Positions 15,793 through 23,932 of a stretch of 52,476 nt of DNA are shown one piece after another (positions within the stretch are counted from its first letter, which is position 1; each line of letters starts with the position of its first letter). The DNA is taken from the NCBI GenBank assembly GCA_902826335.1, contig CADEEL010000004.1:63536-116011 (forward strand). The letters run 5' to 3'. Source of the stretch: an uncultured Alphaproteobacteria bacterium (GTDB taxonomy: Bacteria > Pseudomonadota > Alphaproteobacteria > Caulobacterales > Aquidulcibacteraceae). The position numbers and the translations under genes are program-made. The notes under the pieces are model-generated. The model was not told the origin of the DNA, searched no databases, and saw nothing but the letters and a program-made list of their open reading frames with translations.

Positions 15793-17709
15793 ATGTCCAT
15801 TCGCAATCTGCTGCTTTGGGGCGTCATCGCCCTTGTTCTCGTCGGCCTGTTCACCATGCTTCAGGGGCCGAACCAGGCGCGCAACGGCGCCAACATCCCG
15901 TACAGCCAATTGCTCGATGAAGTGCAGGCGGGCCGCATCAAATCGGCCAAGACGCAGGGCGATTCCGTGGTCGGGCGCACGCATGAAAACCGCCCCTTCA
16001 TCACTTATGTGCCGGTCGGCACGATGGGCTCGCTGGTCCAGCGTCTGGATGAATCCGGCGTCGCGGTTGAGGCGCAGCCGCCCCAGCGGGGCCCGAGCCT
16101 GGGCGATATCCTGCTCGGCATCCTGCCCATGCTGCTGCTGATCGGCGCCTGGTTCTTCTTCATGCGCCAGATGCAAGGCGGCGGGCGCGGCGGGGCCATG
16201 GGCTTCGGGCGCTCGAAGGCCAAGCTGCTCACCGAAGCCAAGGGCCGCATCATGTTCGAGGATGTGGCCGGCGTCGATGAAGCCAAGGAGGAATTGGCCG
16301 AGATCGTCGAGTTCCTGAAGGACCCGGGCAAGTTCCAGCGTCTCGGCGGCAAGATTCCCAAAGGCGCGCTGCTGGTCGGCCCGCCCGGCACGGGCAAGAC
16401 GCTGCTGGCGCGCGCCATCGCGGGCGAGGCCAATGTGCCGTTCTTCACCATTTCCGGTTCGGACTTCGTGGAGATGTTCGTGGGCGTCGGCGCCAGCCGC
16501 GTGCGCGACATGTTCGAGCAGGCCAAGAAGAATGCGCCCTGCATCATCTTCATCGATGAAATCGACGCGGTGGGGCGCCATCGCGGCGCGGGCCTTGGTG
16601 GGGGCAATGATGAGCGCGAACAGACGCTCAACCAATTGCTCGTGGAGATGGACGGGTTCGAAGCCAATGAAGGCATCATCCTGATCGCGGCGACGAACCG
16701 CCCGGACGTGCTTGATCCCGCGCTGTTGCGCCCCGGCCGCTTCGATCGGCAAGTCGTGGTGCCCAATCCGGACGTAGCCGGGCGCGAAAAGATTCTGCGC
16801 GTGCACACGCGCAATGTGCCGGTCTCGCAGGATGTGGATCTGAAAGTCATCGCGCGCGGCACGCCGGGCTTTTCCGGCGCCGATCTCGCCAATCTCGTCA
16901 ATGAGGCGGCGCTTCTTGCGGCGCGGCGCGGCCGGCGCATGGTGACGGGGCGGGAATTCGAGGACGCGAAGGATAAAGTCATGATGGGCGCGGAGCGGCG
17001 CTCCATGGTGATGAGCGAAAAGGAAAAGCAGCTCACCGCCTGGCACGAAGCGGGCCACGCCATCGTCGCCTTGAACGTGCCGGAAGCCGATCCCGTGCAC
17101 AAAGCCACCATCGTGCCGCGCGGGCGCGCACTGGGCATGGTGATGCAATTGCCGGAAGGCGATCGCTATTCGATGAATTACACGCAGATGACCAGCCGCC
17201 TGGCCATCATGATGGGTGGGCGCGTCGCTGAAGAACTCATCTTCGGCAAGGAGAAGGTCACATCCGGCGCGAGTTCCGATATTTCCGCCGCCACCAATCT
17301 GGCGCGCAACATGGTCACGCGCTGGGGCTATTCGGATGTGCTCGGCCTTGTAGCGTACGCGGACAATCAAGAAGAAGTGTTCCTCGGCCATTCCGTGGCG
17401 CGCACACAGAATATGAGCGAGGAAACCGCCAACAAGATCGATGCGGAGGTCAAGCGCCTGGTGGAGACCGCCTACGATTCAGCCAAGCGCATTTTGACCG
17501 AGGAATCTGTCGCGCATCGGCGCTTGTCGGAAGCGCTGCTCGAATATGAAAGCCTCAGCGGCGATGAGATCACCAAGGTCCTCAACGGCGAAAAGCTGGA
17601 TCGTCCGGACGATTCCGGCGCCGCGCCCTTGCCGCCGACGCCGGCGCTGCCGGTGACGGACGAGGATGACGAGCCCGCCGGCGCCTGGCCCGCGCCCTCG
17701 CCGGCGTGA
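15793..17709 (+). CDS. ftsH: ATP-dependent zinc metalloprotease FtsH
   Basis: A 638-residue membrane AAA+ protease. Two N-terminal transmembrane helices (about 4-22 and 100-122) flank a periplasmic domain. Walker A is GPPGTGKT (196-203), Walker B is [11 protein letters not shown], the second region of homology contains [19 protein letters not shown], and the zinc site is HEAGH (418-422). FtsH degrades unneeded or misfolded membrane and regulatory proteins such as LpxC. The C-terminus is a Pro/Ala/Asp-rich tail. Order after tilS is standard for alphaproteobacteria, but the intergenic region is filled with palindromes. Confidence 0.98.
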   Translation: MSIRNLLLWGVIALVLVGLFTMLQGPNQARNGANIPYSQLLDEVQAGRIKSAKTQGDSVVGRTHENRPFITYVPVGTMGSLVQRLDESGVAVEAQPPQRGPSLGDILLGILPMLLLIGAWFFFMRQMQGGGRGGAMGFGRSKAKLLTEAKGRIMFEDVAGVDEAKEELAEIVEFLKDPGKFQRLGGKIPKGALLVGPPGTGKTLLARAIAGEANVPFFTISGSDFVEMFVGVGASRVRDMFEQAKKNAPCIIFIDEIDAVGRHRGAGLGGGNDEREQTLNQLLVEMDGFEANEGIILIAATNRPDVLDPALLRPGRFDRQVVVPNPDVAGREKILRVHTRNVPVSQDVDLKVIARGTPGFSGADLANLVNEAALLAARRGRRMVTGREFEDAKDKVMMGAERRSMVMSEKEKQLTAWHEAGHAIVALNVPEADPVHKATIVPRGRALGMVMQLPEGDRYSMNYTQMTSRLAIMMGGRVAEELIFGKEKVTSGASSDISAATNLARNMVTRWGYSDVLGLVAYADNQEEVFLGHSVARTQNMSEETANKIDAEVKRLVETAYDSAKRILTEESVAHRRLSEALLEYESLSGDEITKVLNGEKLDRPDDSGAAPLPPTPALPVTDEDDEPAGAWPAPSPA

Positions 17710-17768
17710 TCTAACTATGCCGTTTGGCGCGTCTCGCCGAGTGTGGGTTTTAGCGTTATGCTGACCAT

Positions 17769-18002
17769 ATGAAGAGCGAGATTTATCCGAGGATCACCGT
17801 CGATCCTGACGTATGCTTCGGCAAGCCCTGCATACGCGGCCTGCGTGTGCGGGTGAGCGACGTGCTCGACATGTTGGCCGGCGGGGCCACGCGCGAGGAA
17901 ATCCTCGCCGACTTTCCCTACCTCGAAGATGGCGATATTTCCGCCGCCCTGTCCTACGCGGCGCGCGCGGCCGACAATAAGATCGCCTTCGCGGCGGAGT
18001 GA
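17769..18002 (+). CDS. DUF433 family antitoxin-like protein
   Basis: A 77-residue DUF433 protein with the family pattern ITVDPDVCFGKPCIRGLRVRVSDVLDML and the helical tail EEILADFPYLEDGDISAALSYA. These small winged-helix-like proteins are usually paired with DUF5615 PIN-like proteins and are proposed antitoxins. The stop overlaps the next start (TGATG), so the two are translationally coupled. A similar pair lies at 43928-44530 on the other strand. Confidence 0.85.
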   Translation: MKSEIYPRITVDPDVCFGKPCIRGLRVRVSDVLDMLAGGATREEILADFPYLEDGDISAALSYAARAADNKIAFAAE

Positions 18003-18331
18003 TGCGGTTCCTGGTTGATGCGCAACTTTCACCGCGTGTCGCTGACTGGTTGCGCCTGAAGGGCCACGTGTCGGACCATGTTTCGACCGCGCTCGGCGCG
18101 GGTGTTTCCGATAAGGCGATCCTCGATCATGCCGCACGCCTGGGCGCGATTATCGTGTCCAAGGATGGGGATTTCGTCGGCTTGATCGAGGGCGGTGAAG
18201 GCGCGCCGCCCTTGTTGCGGATCAAGGTGGGCAACGCCGTCAACCGGGTGCTTCTGGCCCGGTTTGAAGCGCAGTGGTCCCGCATCGAGAGTGAGCTGTC
18301 AGCAGGCGAGCGTGTAGTTGAGCTGGGATGA
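18002..18331 (+). CDS. DUF5615 PIN-like toxin candidate
   Basis: A 109-residue DUF5615 protein. MRFLVDAQLSP carries the first acidic residue (Asp6) and IIVSKDGDFVGL the downstream acidic cluster, both typical of the PIN-like nuclease fold of this family. It is coupled to the DUF433 gene and probably forms a toxin-antitoxin-like module with it; activity is not proven for most members. A GTG three bases upstream is an alternative start. Confidence 0.82.
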   Translation: MRFLVDAQLSPRVADWLRLKGHVSDHVSTALGAGVSDKAILDHAARLGAIIVSKDGDFVGLIEGGEGAPPLLRIKVGNAVNRVLLARFEAQWSRIESELSAGERVVELG

Positions 18332-18412
18332 GGGCGTCTGGCTGCCCGCTCACGCCGGCGTGACGGAACGCGCGCGCCCGTGCTATGTGCGCCCCGATCG
18401 GGGAGGGGGCGC

Positions 18413-19195
18413 ATGACAGACGCAGCGATCGGCGCACGGCCTGCCGCGAAAGCCGGCGGTAAATTCTATCTCTGGATGGCGCTGGCCTGTTTGGCCATCG
18501 CGCTGGTCGGCTTCTTGCCAACCTATTTCCTGCCGCTCGCGCGCGGGGCGTTCGTCGCGCCGCCGATCGTGCATATCCACGGCGCGGTTTTTTATGCGTG
18601 GACGCTCTATTTCGTGGCGCAGACTTGGTTTGTCGCGTCGGGCCGCACGCCGGCCCACCGCGAATGGGGCCTGCTTGGCGTCGCGCTCGCCACCGCCATG
18701 GTGTTCATGATTTTCGCCACCATGGTGGCGATGATGCAGTATCGCGCGCGCTTCGGCTTCGAAGAGCAGGCGCTCGTCTTTGGCTGGGTGCAGGCGAGCG
18801 GGGCGCTGTTCTTTGGCGCGACGATCGCGCTGGCGATCATGAATGTGCGCAAGCCCGAGGCGCACAAGCGGCTCATGCTGCTGGCGACTATATCGCTCCT
18901 CGGCGCGCCGATCGCGCGCTGGTTCGCGGTCCTTCTCGGGGCGCCGCCGGCCGACCCATCCATCCCGCCCATCGTCATGGCGCCGCCGGTGGAGGTGACA
19001 GTGCTGCCGTCCCTGGTTGGCGATCTGCTGCTGCTGGGCGCCATCGTGTTCGATTGGCGCGCGCGCGGGCGCCCGCACGCGGTTTATCTCTGGGGCGGGG
19101 CGGCGTTGGTGTTGGTGCAGGTGACAATACCGCTCATAGCGCACAGTGCGGCTTGGCAAGAGGCGGCGCGGTGGTTCTTCAATCTCGGCGGATAG
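18413..19195 (+). CDS. Multi-pass membrane protein of unknown function
   Basis: A 260-residue protein with about seven predicted transmembrane helices. The first begins at about 22 (FYLWMALACLAIALVGFLP). Conserved-looking His and Trp residues occur in VHIHGAVFYAWTLYFVAQTW and in AHREWGLLG, which could ligate haem or metal. The start at 18413 has GGGGAGGGGG upstream; an in-frame ATG at 18380 lacks one. I do not recognise a named family. It stands alone between the DUF5615 gene and a VOC gene, and a family B hairpin overlaps its stop codon. Confidence 0.75.
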   Translation: MTDAAIGARPAAKAGGKFYLWMALACLAIALVGFLPTYFLPLARGAFVAPPIVHIHGAVFYAWTLYFVAQTWFVASGRTPAHREWGLLGVALATAMVFMIFATMVAMMQYRARFGFEEQALVFGWVQASGALFFGATIALAIMNVRKPEAHKRLMLLATISLLGAPIARWFAVLLGAPPADPSIPPIVMAPPVEVTVLPSLVGDLLLLGAIVFDWRARGRPHAVYLWGGAALVLVQVTIPLIAHSAAWQEAARWFFNLGG

Positions 19196-19243
19196 ACCGC
19201 TTCCCGGAAAAGTGTATGCGGTTTTCCGGCCAGGAAGCGGTCT
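19194..19243. repeat. Family B hairpin element
   Basis: AGACCGCTTCC...GGAAGCGGTCT encloses GGAAAAGTGTATGCGGTTTTCC. It overlaps the stop of the upstream membrane protein gene (TAG at 19193-19195) and could terminate transcription. Confidence 0.8.
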
Positions 19244-19262
19244 AAGTGCTCTAGGAGCGGCG

Positions 19263-19637
19263 ATGTTCGACAAGGCGATCGTGACGGCGTTGGTGGGCAC
19301 GGCCCGCCCGGAAGCGTCGAAGGCGTTTTACAAGGATGTGCTGGGCCTCACGCTGCAGAGCGAGGATGCGTTCGCCGCGGTCTTCGCCGGAAAAAATGCA
19401 CGTGTGCGCGTCTCGCGCGTGCCGGCGGTGACGCCGGCGCCTTACGCCGTGCTGGCGTTCACGGTCGATGACATCGCGGCCGGCGTCGATGCGCTGATCG
19501 CCAAGGGCGTGACCATGGCGCGTTTCCCCGTGTTTCAGCAGGACGCGCGCGGCGTGTGGACCGCGCCGGACGGGACGAAGGTCGCCTGGTTCCACGATCC
19601 GGATTTGAATTTGCTGAGCGTGGTTGAGCAGCCGTGA
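19263..19637 (+). CDS. VOC/glyoxalase-like superfamily protein
   Basis: A 124-residue protein of one VOC domain, two beta-alpha-beta-beta-beta modules. The first is at about 4-50 (ALVGTARPEASKAFYKDVLGL) and the second at about 60-120 (VLAFTVDDIAAGVDALIAKGV ending WFHDPDLNLLSVVEQ). A Glu/His metal set is not obvious except the C-terminal DPDLNLL pattern. VOC proteins include glyoxalases, dioxygenases and resistance proteins; the substrate cannot be told. The start is set at 19263, just after a palindromic repeat; the longer frame upstream runs through that repeat. Confidence 0.8.
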   Translation: MFDKAIVTALVGTARPEASKAFYKDVLGLTLQSEDAFAAVFAGKNARVRVSRVPAVTPAPYAVLAFTVDDIAAGVDALIAKGVTMARFPVFQQDARGVWTAPDGTKVAWFHDPDLNLLSVVEQP

Positions 19638-19680
19638 CGCGCCAGTGCGTTCGAGAAAACAGAAGCATGAGGCGCATTAG

Positions 19681-19824
19681 CCTCCAATCCCCGGATTGCG
19701 CGTGAGCGCAAGTCCGGGGCCCATAGCCGCGCACGCGTGTTGTCATAGGCCCCGGGCTCGACGCGCGGTTTACCCTCGGGCCGGCCTTTGGCCAGACCCG
19801 GGGGCGTCGCCCCGGGGATGGGCG
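19681..19824. repeat. Extended family A palindromic repeat before folP
   Basis: A degenerate, longer copy (about 144 bp) from CCTCCAATCCCCGG to CCCCGGGGATGGGCGG with an enlarged right half. It fills most of the 222-bp gap before folP. Confidence 0.75.
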
Positions 19825-19859
19825 GCCTTCGCGGGCGGTGAACGCAATCGTGTGCGCGC

Positions 19860-20681
19860 ATGCTGAAGCCGGCGAAGGTCCAAGGCGGCCCATGGATCAT
19901 GGGCGTGCTCAACGTCACGCCGGATTCGTTTTCCGATGGCGCGCGCTACGAAGATGCGCGCCGCGCCGCCGATGTTGCGTTGGCGATGCTGCAGGAGGGG
20001 GCCGATCTCATCGACATCGGCGGGGAATCGACGCGGCCGGGCGCAGCGCCCGTTTCCGCGCAAGAGGAGATCGCGCGCGTCATCCCCGTGATCGAAACGC
20101 TGCGCGCGGAGACCGATGCGCCCATCTCCATCGATACAATGAAGCCGGAAGTCGCCCGCGCGGCGTTCGCGGCGGGCGCGACGATCTGGAACGACGTGAA
20201 TGCGTTGCGGATCGAAGGCGCGCTTGAAGCCGCCGCCATGCTCAAGGCGCCGGTCATCCTCATGCACATGCAGGGCGCGCCGCGCACCATGCAGGCGAAC
20301 CCTCAGTACACGGATGTGGTCGGCGAAGTGATCGCGTTCCTGCAAGAACGTGTGGCCGCCGCGCGCGCGGCGGGGCTCACGAACATCTGGATCGATCCCG
20401 GCATCGGTTTCGGCAAGACGCTGGCCCATAATCTTGCGCTCATTGGCGCGCTCGGGCGCATCAAGGCCGAATGCGGCGCGCCGCTGGTGTTCGGCGCATC
20501 GCGCAAGAGCCTCATCGCCAAGATCGATCCGAGCGCGGCCGATGCGGCCGATCGCCTGGGCGGCTCTCTGGCGCTCGCGCTCGAAGCCGCGCGCGCGGGC
20601 GCCGACATGATCCGCGTGCACGATGTGCGCGAAACGGCGCAGATGATCAGGGTCTGGGGCGAAATCGAGCACTGTGCGTGA
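19860..20681 (+). CDS. folP: Dihydropteroate synthase
   Basis: A 273-residue TIM-barrel enzyme that joins p-aminobenzoate to 6-hydroxymethyl-7,8-dihydropterin diphosphate in folate synthesis and is the sulfonamide target. All family motifs are present in order: IMGVLNVTPDSFSDG (17-31), DIGGESTRPGA, SIDTMKPEVA, NDVNAL, DPGIGFGKT and GASRKSLI. It follows ftsH at a distance, as often in proteobacteria, but glmM does not follow. Confidence 0.96.
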   Translation: MLKPAKVQGGPWIMGVLNVTPDSFSDGARYEDARRAADVALAMLQEGADLIDIGGESTRPGAAPVSAQEEIARVIPVIETLRAETDAPISIDTMKPEVARAAFAAGATIWNDVNALRIEGALEAAAMLKAPVILMHMQGAPRTMQANPQYTDVVGEVIAFLQERVAAARAAGLTNIWIDPGIGFGKTLAHNLALIGALGRIKAECGAPLVFGASRKSLIAKIDPSAADAADRLGGSLALALEAARAGADMIRVHDVRETAQMIRVWGEIEHCA

Positions 20682-20741
20682 AGGCTTCGTGGCGGGCGCT
20701 CCCGTGTGGCGTGCGTGCGTCCACCGGGCGCCTCGCGCGCC

Positions 20742-21137
20742 TTAAAGACAGCACGCGCTTTGCGAAGCACACGCGCAGCGGGACAATTCATCGAGGTGAG
20801 CGGCGTCCGCGTTGAGCTTCGCGATCAACGCCTTCAAGGAGAGCGCCTTCGCCCGCGCCGCTTTGCGCCAATCTTGGATATCCGCCAGCGTGAGCTCGCG
20901 CATTTCAGCAATGGAAAAGCCGAGACGACGCGCGGTTACGATCGCCTTCAAGCGCGTGGCGGCGTTGGGGTCGTAGCGGCGTCTTCCAGATCGCCTCTCC
21001 GGGGCAGGCAGAAGCCCGCACTCTTCATAGTATCTGATGGCGGACGGGCGCACGCCGCTCAGGCGCGCCAGATCGCCAATTGAAATCGCGCTTGACTTCG
21101 AGCGCGCTTGAACTGGCACACGGATGTCCTCGTCCAT
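20742..21137 (-). CDS. MerR family transcriptional regulator
   Basis: A 131-residue regulator with an N-terminal winged helix-turn-helix (ISIGDLARLSGVRPSAIRYYE, about 18-38), the family segment GLLPAPERRSGRRRYDP, a dimerisation helix, and a C-terminal Cys cluster Cys121-x-Cys123-x5-Cys129-Cys130. The cluster recalls metal- or redox-sensing MerR proteins such as SoxR but lacks the exact SoxR spacing (Cx2CxCx5C). The start at 21137 has GGGAG seven bases upstream. A small membrane-protein ORF starts divergently only 14 bp away. Confidence 0.88.
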   Translation of the reverse strand: MDEDIRVPVQARSKSSAISIGDLARLSGVRPSAIRYYEECGLLPAPERRSGRRRYDPNAATRLKAIVTARRLGFSIAEMRELTLADIQDWRKAARAKALSLKALIAKLNADAAHLDELSRCACASQSACCL

Positions 21138-21151
21138 TTGGATACTCCCAC

Positions 21152-21367
21152 ATGCAGAAAATTTCGTTCGCCATGTTGCCAGGACTGGTCCAGTTCGCGT
21201 CCATCGCGACATTCTTTATCGGCTGGACGCTCTTTGCCGAACTGATCATTGACAGGCACGGCCTGGATCGGTTTCTGCCCTTCTATCGCGTCGGCAATCT
21301 GTGCCCCTATGATTTGGCGGTGGTGATCATGCTCGCCGCCACATGGATGCTGCTGCGGCGACACTGA
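21152..21367 (+). CDS. Small membrane protein divergent from merR
   Basis: A 71-residue ORF with two predicted transmembrane helices (about 9-30 and 51-67). No family is recognised. Divergent placement next to a Cys-rich MerR regulator suggests it may be the regulated target, but the 14-bp gap means its promoter would lie inside merR. DUF4345 follows 19 bp later. Confidence 0.45.
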   Translation: MQKISFAMLPGLVQFASIATFFIGWTLFAELIIDRHGLDRFLPFYRVGNLCPYDLAVVIMLAATWMLLRRH

Positions 21368-21386
21368 GTGTAGCGTATAATCGGCG

Positions 21387-21824
21387 ATGATGCTCAAGGT
21401 TTCGTTTTCACTTTTAGGCCTCGCCGCGCTGGCGATTGGCGGGATGATGTTCGTACTTGGTCCGGCGGCGACGGGCCAAGCCTTCGCCGCGCTGTTGCGG
21501 ATTGCGGCGCCTGAGACACCTCAATTGACGGGGTTGGCGGGCGCGGACATTGACAGCGAGATGCGATTCTATTCGGTCCTGTGGATGGCATATGGCGCCG
21601 TTGCTTTGTGGGTCGCGCGGGCGCTTGCGGAGCGGCTTGCACTGCTGCGCGTGATGCTCTGCGTGTTCTGGATCGGCGGCCTCGGGCGGGTGATCTCATA
21701 TTTCGAGGTTGGGGCGCCGCACCCCTTGTTTGTAATTCTCATGTGGATCGAGATCGCCCTTCCGCCGGTAATGATCGCGCTCTCCTATAGGCGCTTGAAA
21801 CCGGTCCCCCAGATTGTGCGATGA
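21387..21824 (+). CDS. DUF4345 family membrane protein
   Basis: A 145-residue protein with about four transmembrane helices. The DUF4345 core is DSEMRFYSVLWMAYGAVALWVA, followed by FWIGGLGRVISYFEVGAPH. Function unknown. An alternative start is the next codon (21390). Confidence 0.75.
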   Translation: MMLKVSFSLLGLAALAIGGMMFVLGPAATGQAFAALLRIAAPETPQLTGLAGADIDSEMRFYSVLWMAYGAVALWVARALAERLALLRVMLCVFWIGGLGRVISYFEVGAPHPLFVILMWIEIALPPVMIALSYRRLKPVPQIVR

Positions 21825-21861
21825 ACTTTGGCGGGGGCGCCTAATTGGAGATGCGCGCGCA

Positions 21862-22362
21862 GTGCAGGCCAACGAAGTTGTCGACATCTATCGCGAGCTT
21901 GAAGAAGCCGACATCGTCATTTGGATCGACGGCGGCTGGGCGATCGACGCAGTGCTTGGGCGCCAGACGCGTTCACACAGCGACCTTGATATCGCCGTCG
22001 AGGCCAAAGCGGTGCTCGCCTTGCGCCAACGCTTGGCCCATCGCGGTTACCGGGACGTGCATAGCGAAGGCGCGTCGGCGTGGAATTTCGTTCTAGCCGA
22101 TGATGGAGGACGACGAATCGATGTTCACGTCGTTGTCCTCGATGAGCGCGATCGTGTTCGCGGGCCGCCGCTTGGCGGGATTGCTTATCCGGCAGGCTCC
22201 CTGACTGGCAAAGGCGTCATTGCGGATGTGCGCGTTCGCTGTGTCAGCGCTGACTTCTTGCTGCAGTTCAAGACCAGTTATCCGCCGCGCGCGATAGATA
22301 TTGTTGATGTCGCTGCGCTTTGCGCTCTCCTTGGTCGGCCCGTCCCTGACACGCATCGATAG
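21862..22362 (+). CDS. Aminoglycoside/lincosamide-type nucleotidyltransferase
   Basis: A 166-residue protein from a GTG at 21862; a TTG at 21814 in the same frame would overlap the DUF4345 stop and add 16 residues. The nucleotidyltransferase core is WIDGGWAIDAVLGRQTRSH followed by DLDIAV, with Asp41 and Asp43 as metal ligands, then RIDVHVV as the third acidic strand. This matches the ANT(2'')/Lnu class of small adenylyltransferases, which modify aminoglycosides or lincosamides. Chromosomal members often have unknown substrates, so resistance should not be assumed. Confidence 0.75.
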   Translation: MQANEVVDIYRELEEADIVIWIDGGWAIDAVLGRQTRSHSDLDIAVEAKAVLALRQRLAHRGYRDVHSEGASAWNFVLADDGGRRIDVHVVVLDERDRVRGPPLGGIAYPAGSLTGKGVIADVRVRCVSADFLLQFKTSYPPRAIDIVDVAALCALLGRPVPDTHR

Positions 22363-22610
22363 AGCGCGATGCAAGTGTCGCCAATCGGCAAGTCGAGGCG
22401 ACGTGCGGCCATCTTCCGATTCACGGCCCTGGCGCCGCCAGCGCGGAAGCTGGCTTCGGCGCCCGATTGCGACCCCAGACATGACCCGCGATCGGGCCTG
22501 TTTGGGCGTTAAGCGTCCAAGCCAAGCAGCGCGTCAGCTCCACCGTCTTGACTATGCGCACAGCCCGTCATGGCGCTGGCCGTCGCGCGCGCCTGTGCTT
22601 AAGAGGGGCC

Positions 22611-22925
22611 ATGTCCTGGCTTTATCTTATTGTCGCGGGTCTCTTCGAGATCGCCTGGGCGGCGGGCTTTAAATACGCCTTCCGCGCCAATCATTGGATC
22701 AGCGCGGCCACGCTCGCGGCCATGATCGCGAGCTTCTGGTTTCTGTGGCTTGCGCTGCGTGCGCTGCCGGTGGGCACGGCCTATGCGGTGTGGACCGGGA
22801 TCGGCGCGGCGGGGGCGGCGCTGTTCGGCATCGTCGCGCTGGGCGAGCCGGCCACGGCGCTGCGCCTGGCCTGCATCGGCCTCATCCTCGCGGGCGTTGT
22901 CGGCCTCCGGCTCGCGACGCCATGA
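22611..22925 (+). CDS. Small multidrug resistance (SMR) transporter, Gdx/SugE-like
   Basis: A 104-residue protein with four transmembrane helices. It begins MSWLYLIVAGLFEIAWAAGF, with the essential membrane Glu13, and contains LPVGTAYAVWTGIGAAGAAL, the second SMR signature. The MSW start and the Trp-Ala-Gly-Phe-Lys-Tyr segment favour the Gdx/SugE branch, which exports guanidinium in exchange for protons, over EmrE. AGAGGGG precedes the ATG. No guanidine riboswitch motif was recognised in the 248-bp region upstream, which holds no other convincing feature. The stop overlaps the thiD start (ATGA). Confidence 0.88.
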   Translation: MSWLYLIVAGLFEIAWAAGFKYAFRANHWISAATLAAMIASFWFLWLALRALPVGTAYAVWTGIGAAGAALFGIVALGEPATALRLACIGLILAGVVGLRLATP

Positions 22926-23728
22926 ACGGCCGTGTGCTGATCATCGCGGGCTCCGATTCCGGCGGCGGCGCGGGCGTGCAGGCGGACATCAAAACCGTCA
23001 CCGCGCTGGGCGGCTACGCCATGAGCGCGCTCACCGCCATCACAGCGCAGAACACGCTGGGCGTTTCGGCCATTCATCCAATTCCGGAAGATATCGTCCG
23101 CGCGCAGATCGAGGCCGTGGTCAGCGATCTCGGCGCGGATGTGTGGAAGATCGGCATGCTGGGCTCGGCCGCCCTGACGCGCGTCGTCGCGCGCGCGTAT
23201 CGTGACCTGGGCGCCGGCGCGCCGCTCGTGCTCGATCCGGTCATGATCGCCAAGGGCGGCGCCGCGCTCCTGGAGGCGGACGCCATCGAGGTGCTGCGCG
23301 ATGAGCTTTTGCCGTTGGCCGCGCTCATAACGCCCAACGCGCCGGAGGCGGAGGCTTTGACGGGCCTGAGCGTCACCGACGCGGCGGGGCAAGCCGAGGC
23401 CGGCGCGCGCCTCATTGCGCGCGGCGCGCGCGCGGCCCTGGTGAAGGGCGGGCACATTGCGGGCGAAATCATCCATGACGTGCTGGTCGACGCGGACGGC
23501 GTTGAAACCTTCAGCGGCGCGCGCATCGAAACGCGCGCCACGCACGGCACGGGCTGCACGCTCGCCTCCGCCATCGCGACGGGCCTGGCGCAAGGCTGGG
23601 CGCTGAAGGACGCCATCGTCCGCGCCCGCGCCTATCTGCGCGGCGCCATCCTTCACGCGCCGGGGCTTGGCGCGGGCCATGGCCCGCTCGGCCATGGCTG
23701 GACGGCGGATTTAACCAAGCTGACTTAG
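22922..23728 (+). CDS. thiD: Hydroxymethylpyrimidine/phosphomethylpyrimidine kinase
   Basis: A 268-residue ribokinase-fold enzyme that phosphorylates HMP and HMP-P in thiamine synthesis. The N-terminal substrate motif is IAGSDSGGGAGVQADIKT (8-25), and the C-terminal anion hole/catalytic motif is THGTGCTLASAIA with the catalytic Asp region. The start overlaps the SMR gene stop, indicating coupled translation. No other thi genes and no TPP riboswitch were seen nearby. Confidence 0.95.
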   Translation: MNGRVLIIAGSDSGGGAGVQADIKTVTALGGYAMSALTAITAQNTLGVSAIHPIPEDIVRAQIEAVVSDLGADVWKIGMLGSAALTRVVARAYRDLGAGAPLVLDPVMIAKGGAALLEADAIEVLRDELLPLAALITPNAPEAEALTGLSVTDAAGQAEAGARLIARGARAALVKGGHIAGEIIHDVLVDADGVETFSGARIETRATHGTGCTLASAIATGLAQGWALKDAIVRARAYLRGAILHAPGLGAGHGPLGHGWTADLTKLT

Positions 23729-23840
23729 AGCGGTTCCCGAAAAGTGTTACGCGGTTTTCGGACGAGAACCGCTCTAACTCCAAGAATAGAGCCGTTTTAT
23801 CCCGTTTCGTCCGATTCAGACGAAACGGGAACGGGTCTAA
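23727..23840. repeat. Two adjacent hairpin repeats after thiD (family B-like)
   Basis: The first (23727-23775) runs AGAGCGGTTCCCGAAAAGTG to GAACCGCTCT and overlaps the thiD stop. The second (about 23787-23840) pairs CCCGTTTCGTC with GACGAAACGGG inside outer TAGA.CCGTT/AACGGGTCTA arms. Together they fill most of the 204-bp gap to the PhzF gene. Confidence 0.75.
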
Positions 23841-23932
23841 GCGAACGGCGCCGCGCGCCCGCCCCGCGCGCGCGCAAATGCTTGCCAGCGCCGGCTTTTC
23901 CCTCTTCTTTCCGGCGAGGAGAGGGAGCGCCC

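Noticed and set aside
21862-22362. Acquired antibiotic resistance gene
   Set aside because: The nucleotidyltransferase fold is clear, but composition is host-like and there are no mobile genes; substrate cannot be assumed.
22369-22512. 47-residue ORF between the nucleotidyltransferase and SMR genes
   Set aside because: No ribosome-binding site or recognisable composition; the gap is treated as non-coding.
22363-22610. Guanidine riboswitch upstream of the SMR transporter
   Set aside because: I looked for ykkC-I, mini-ykkC ACGR hairpins and class III motifs and saw none.
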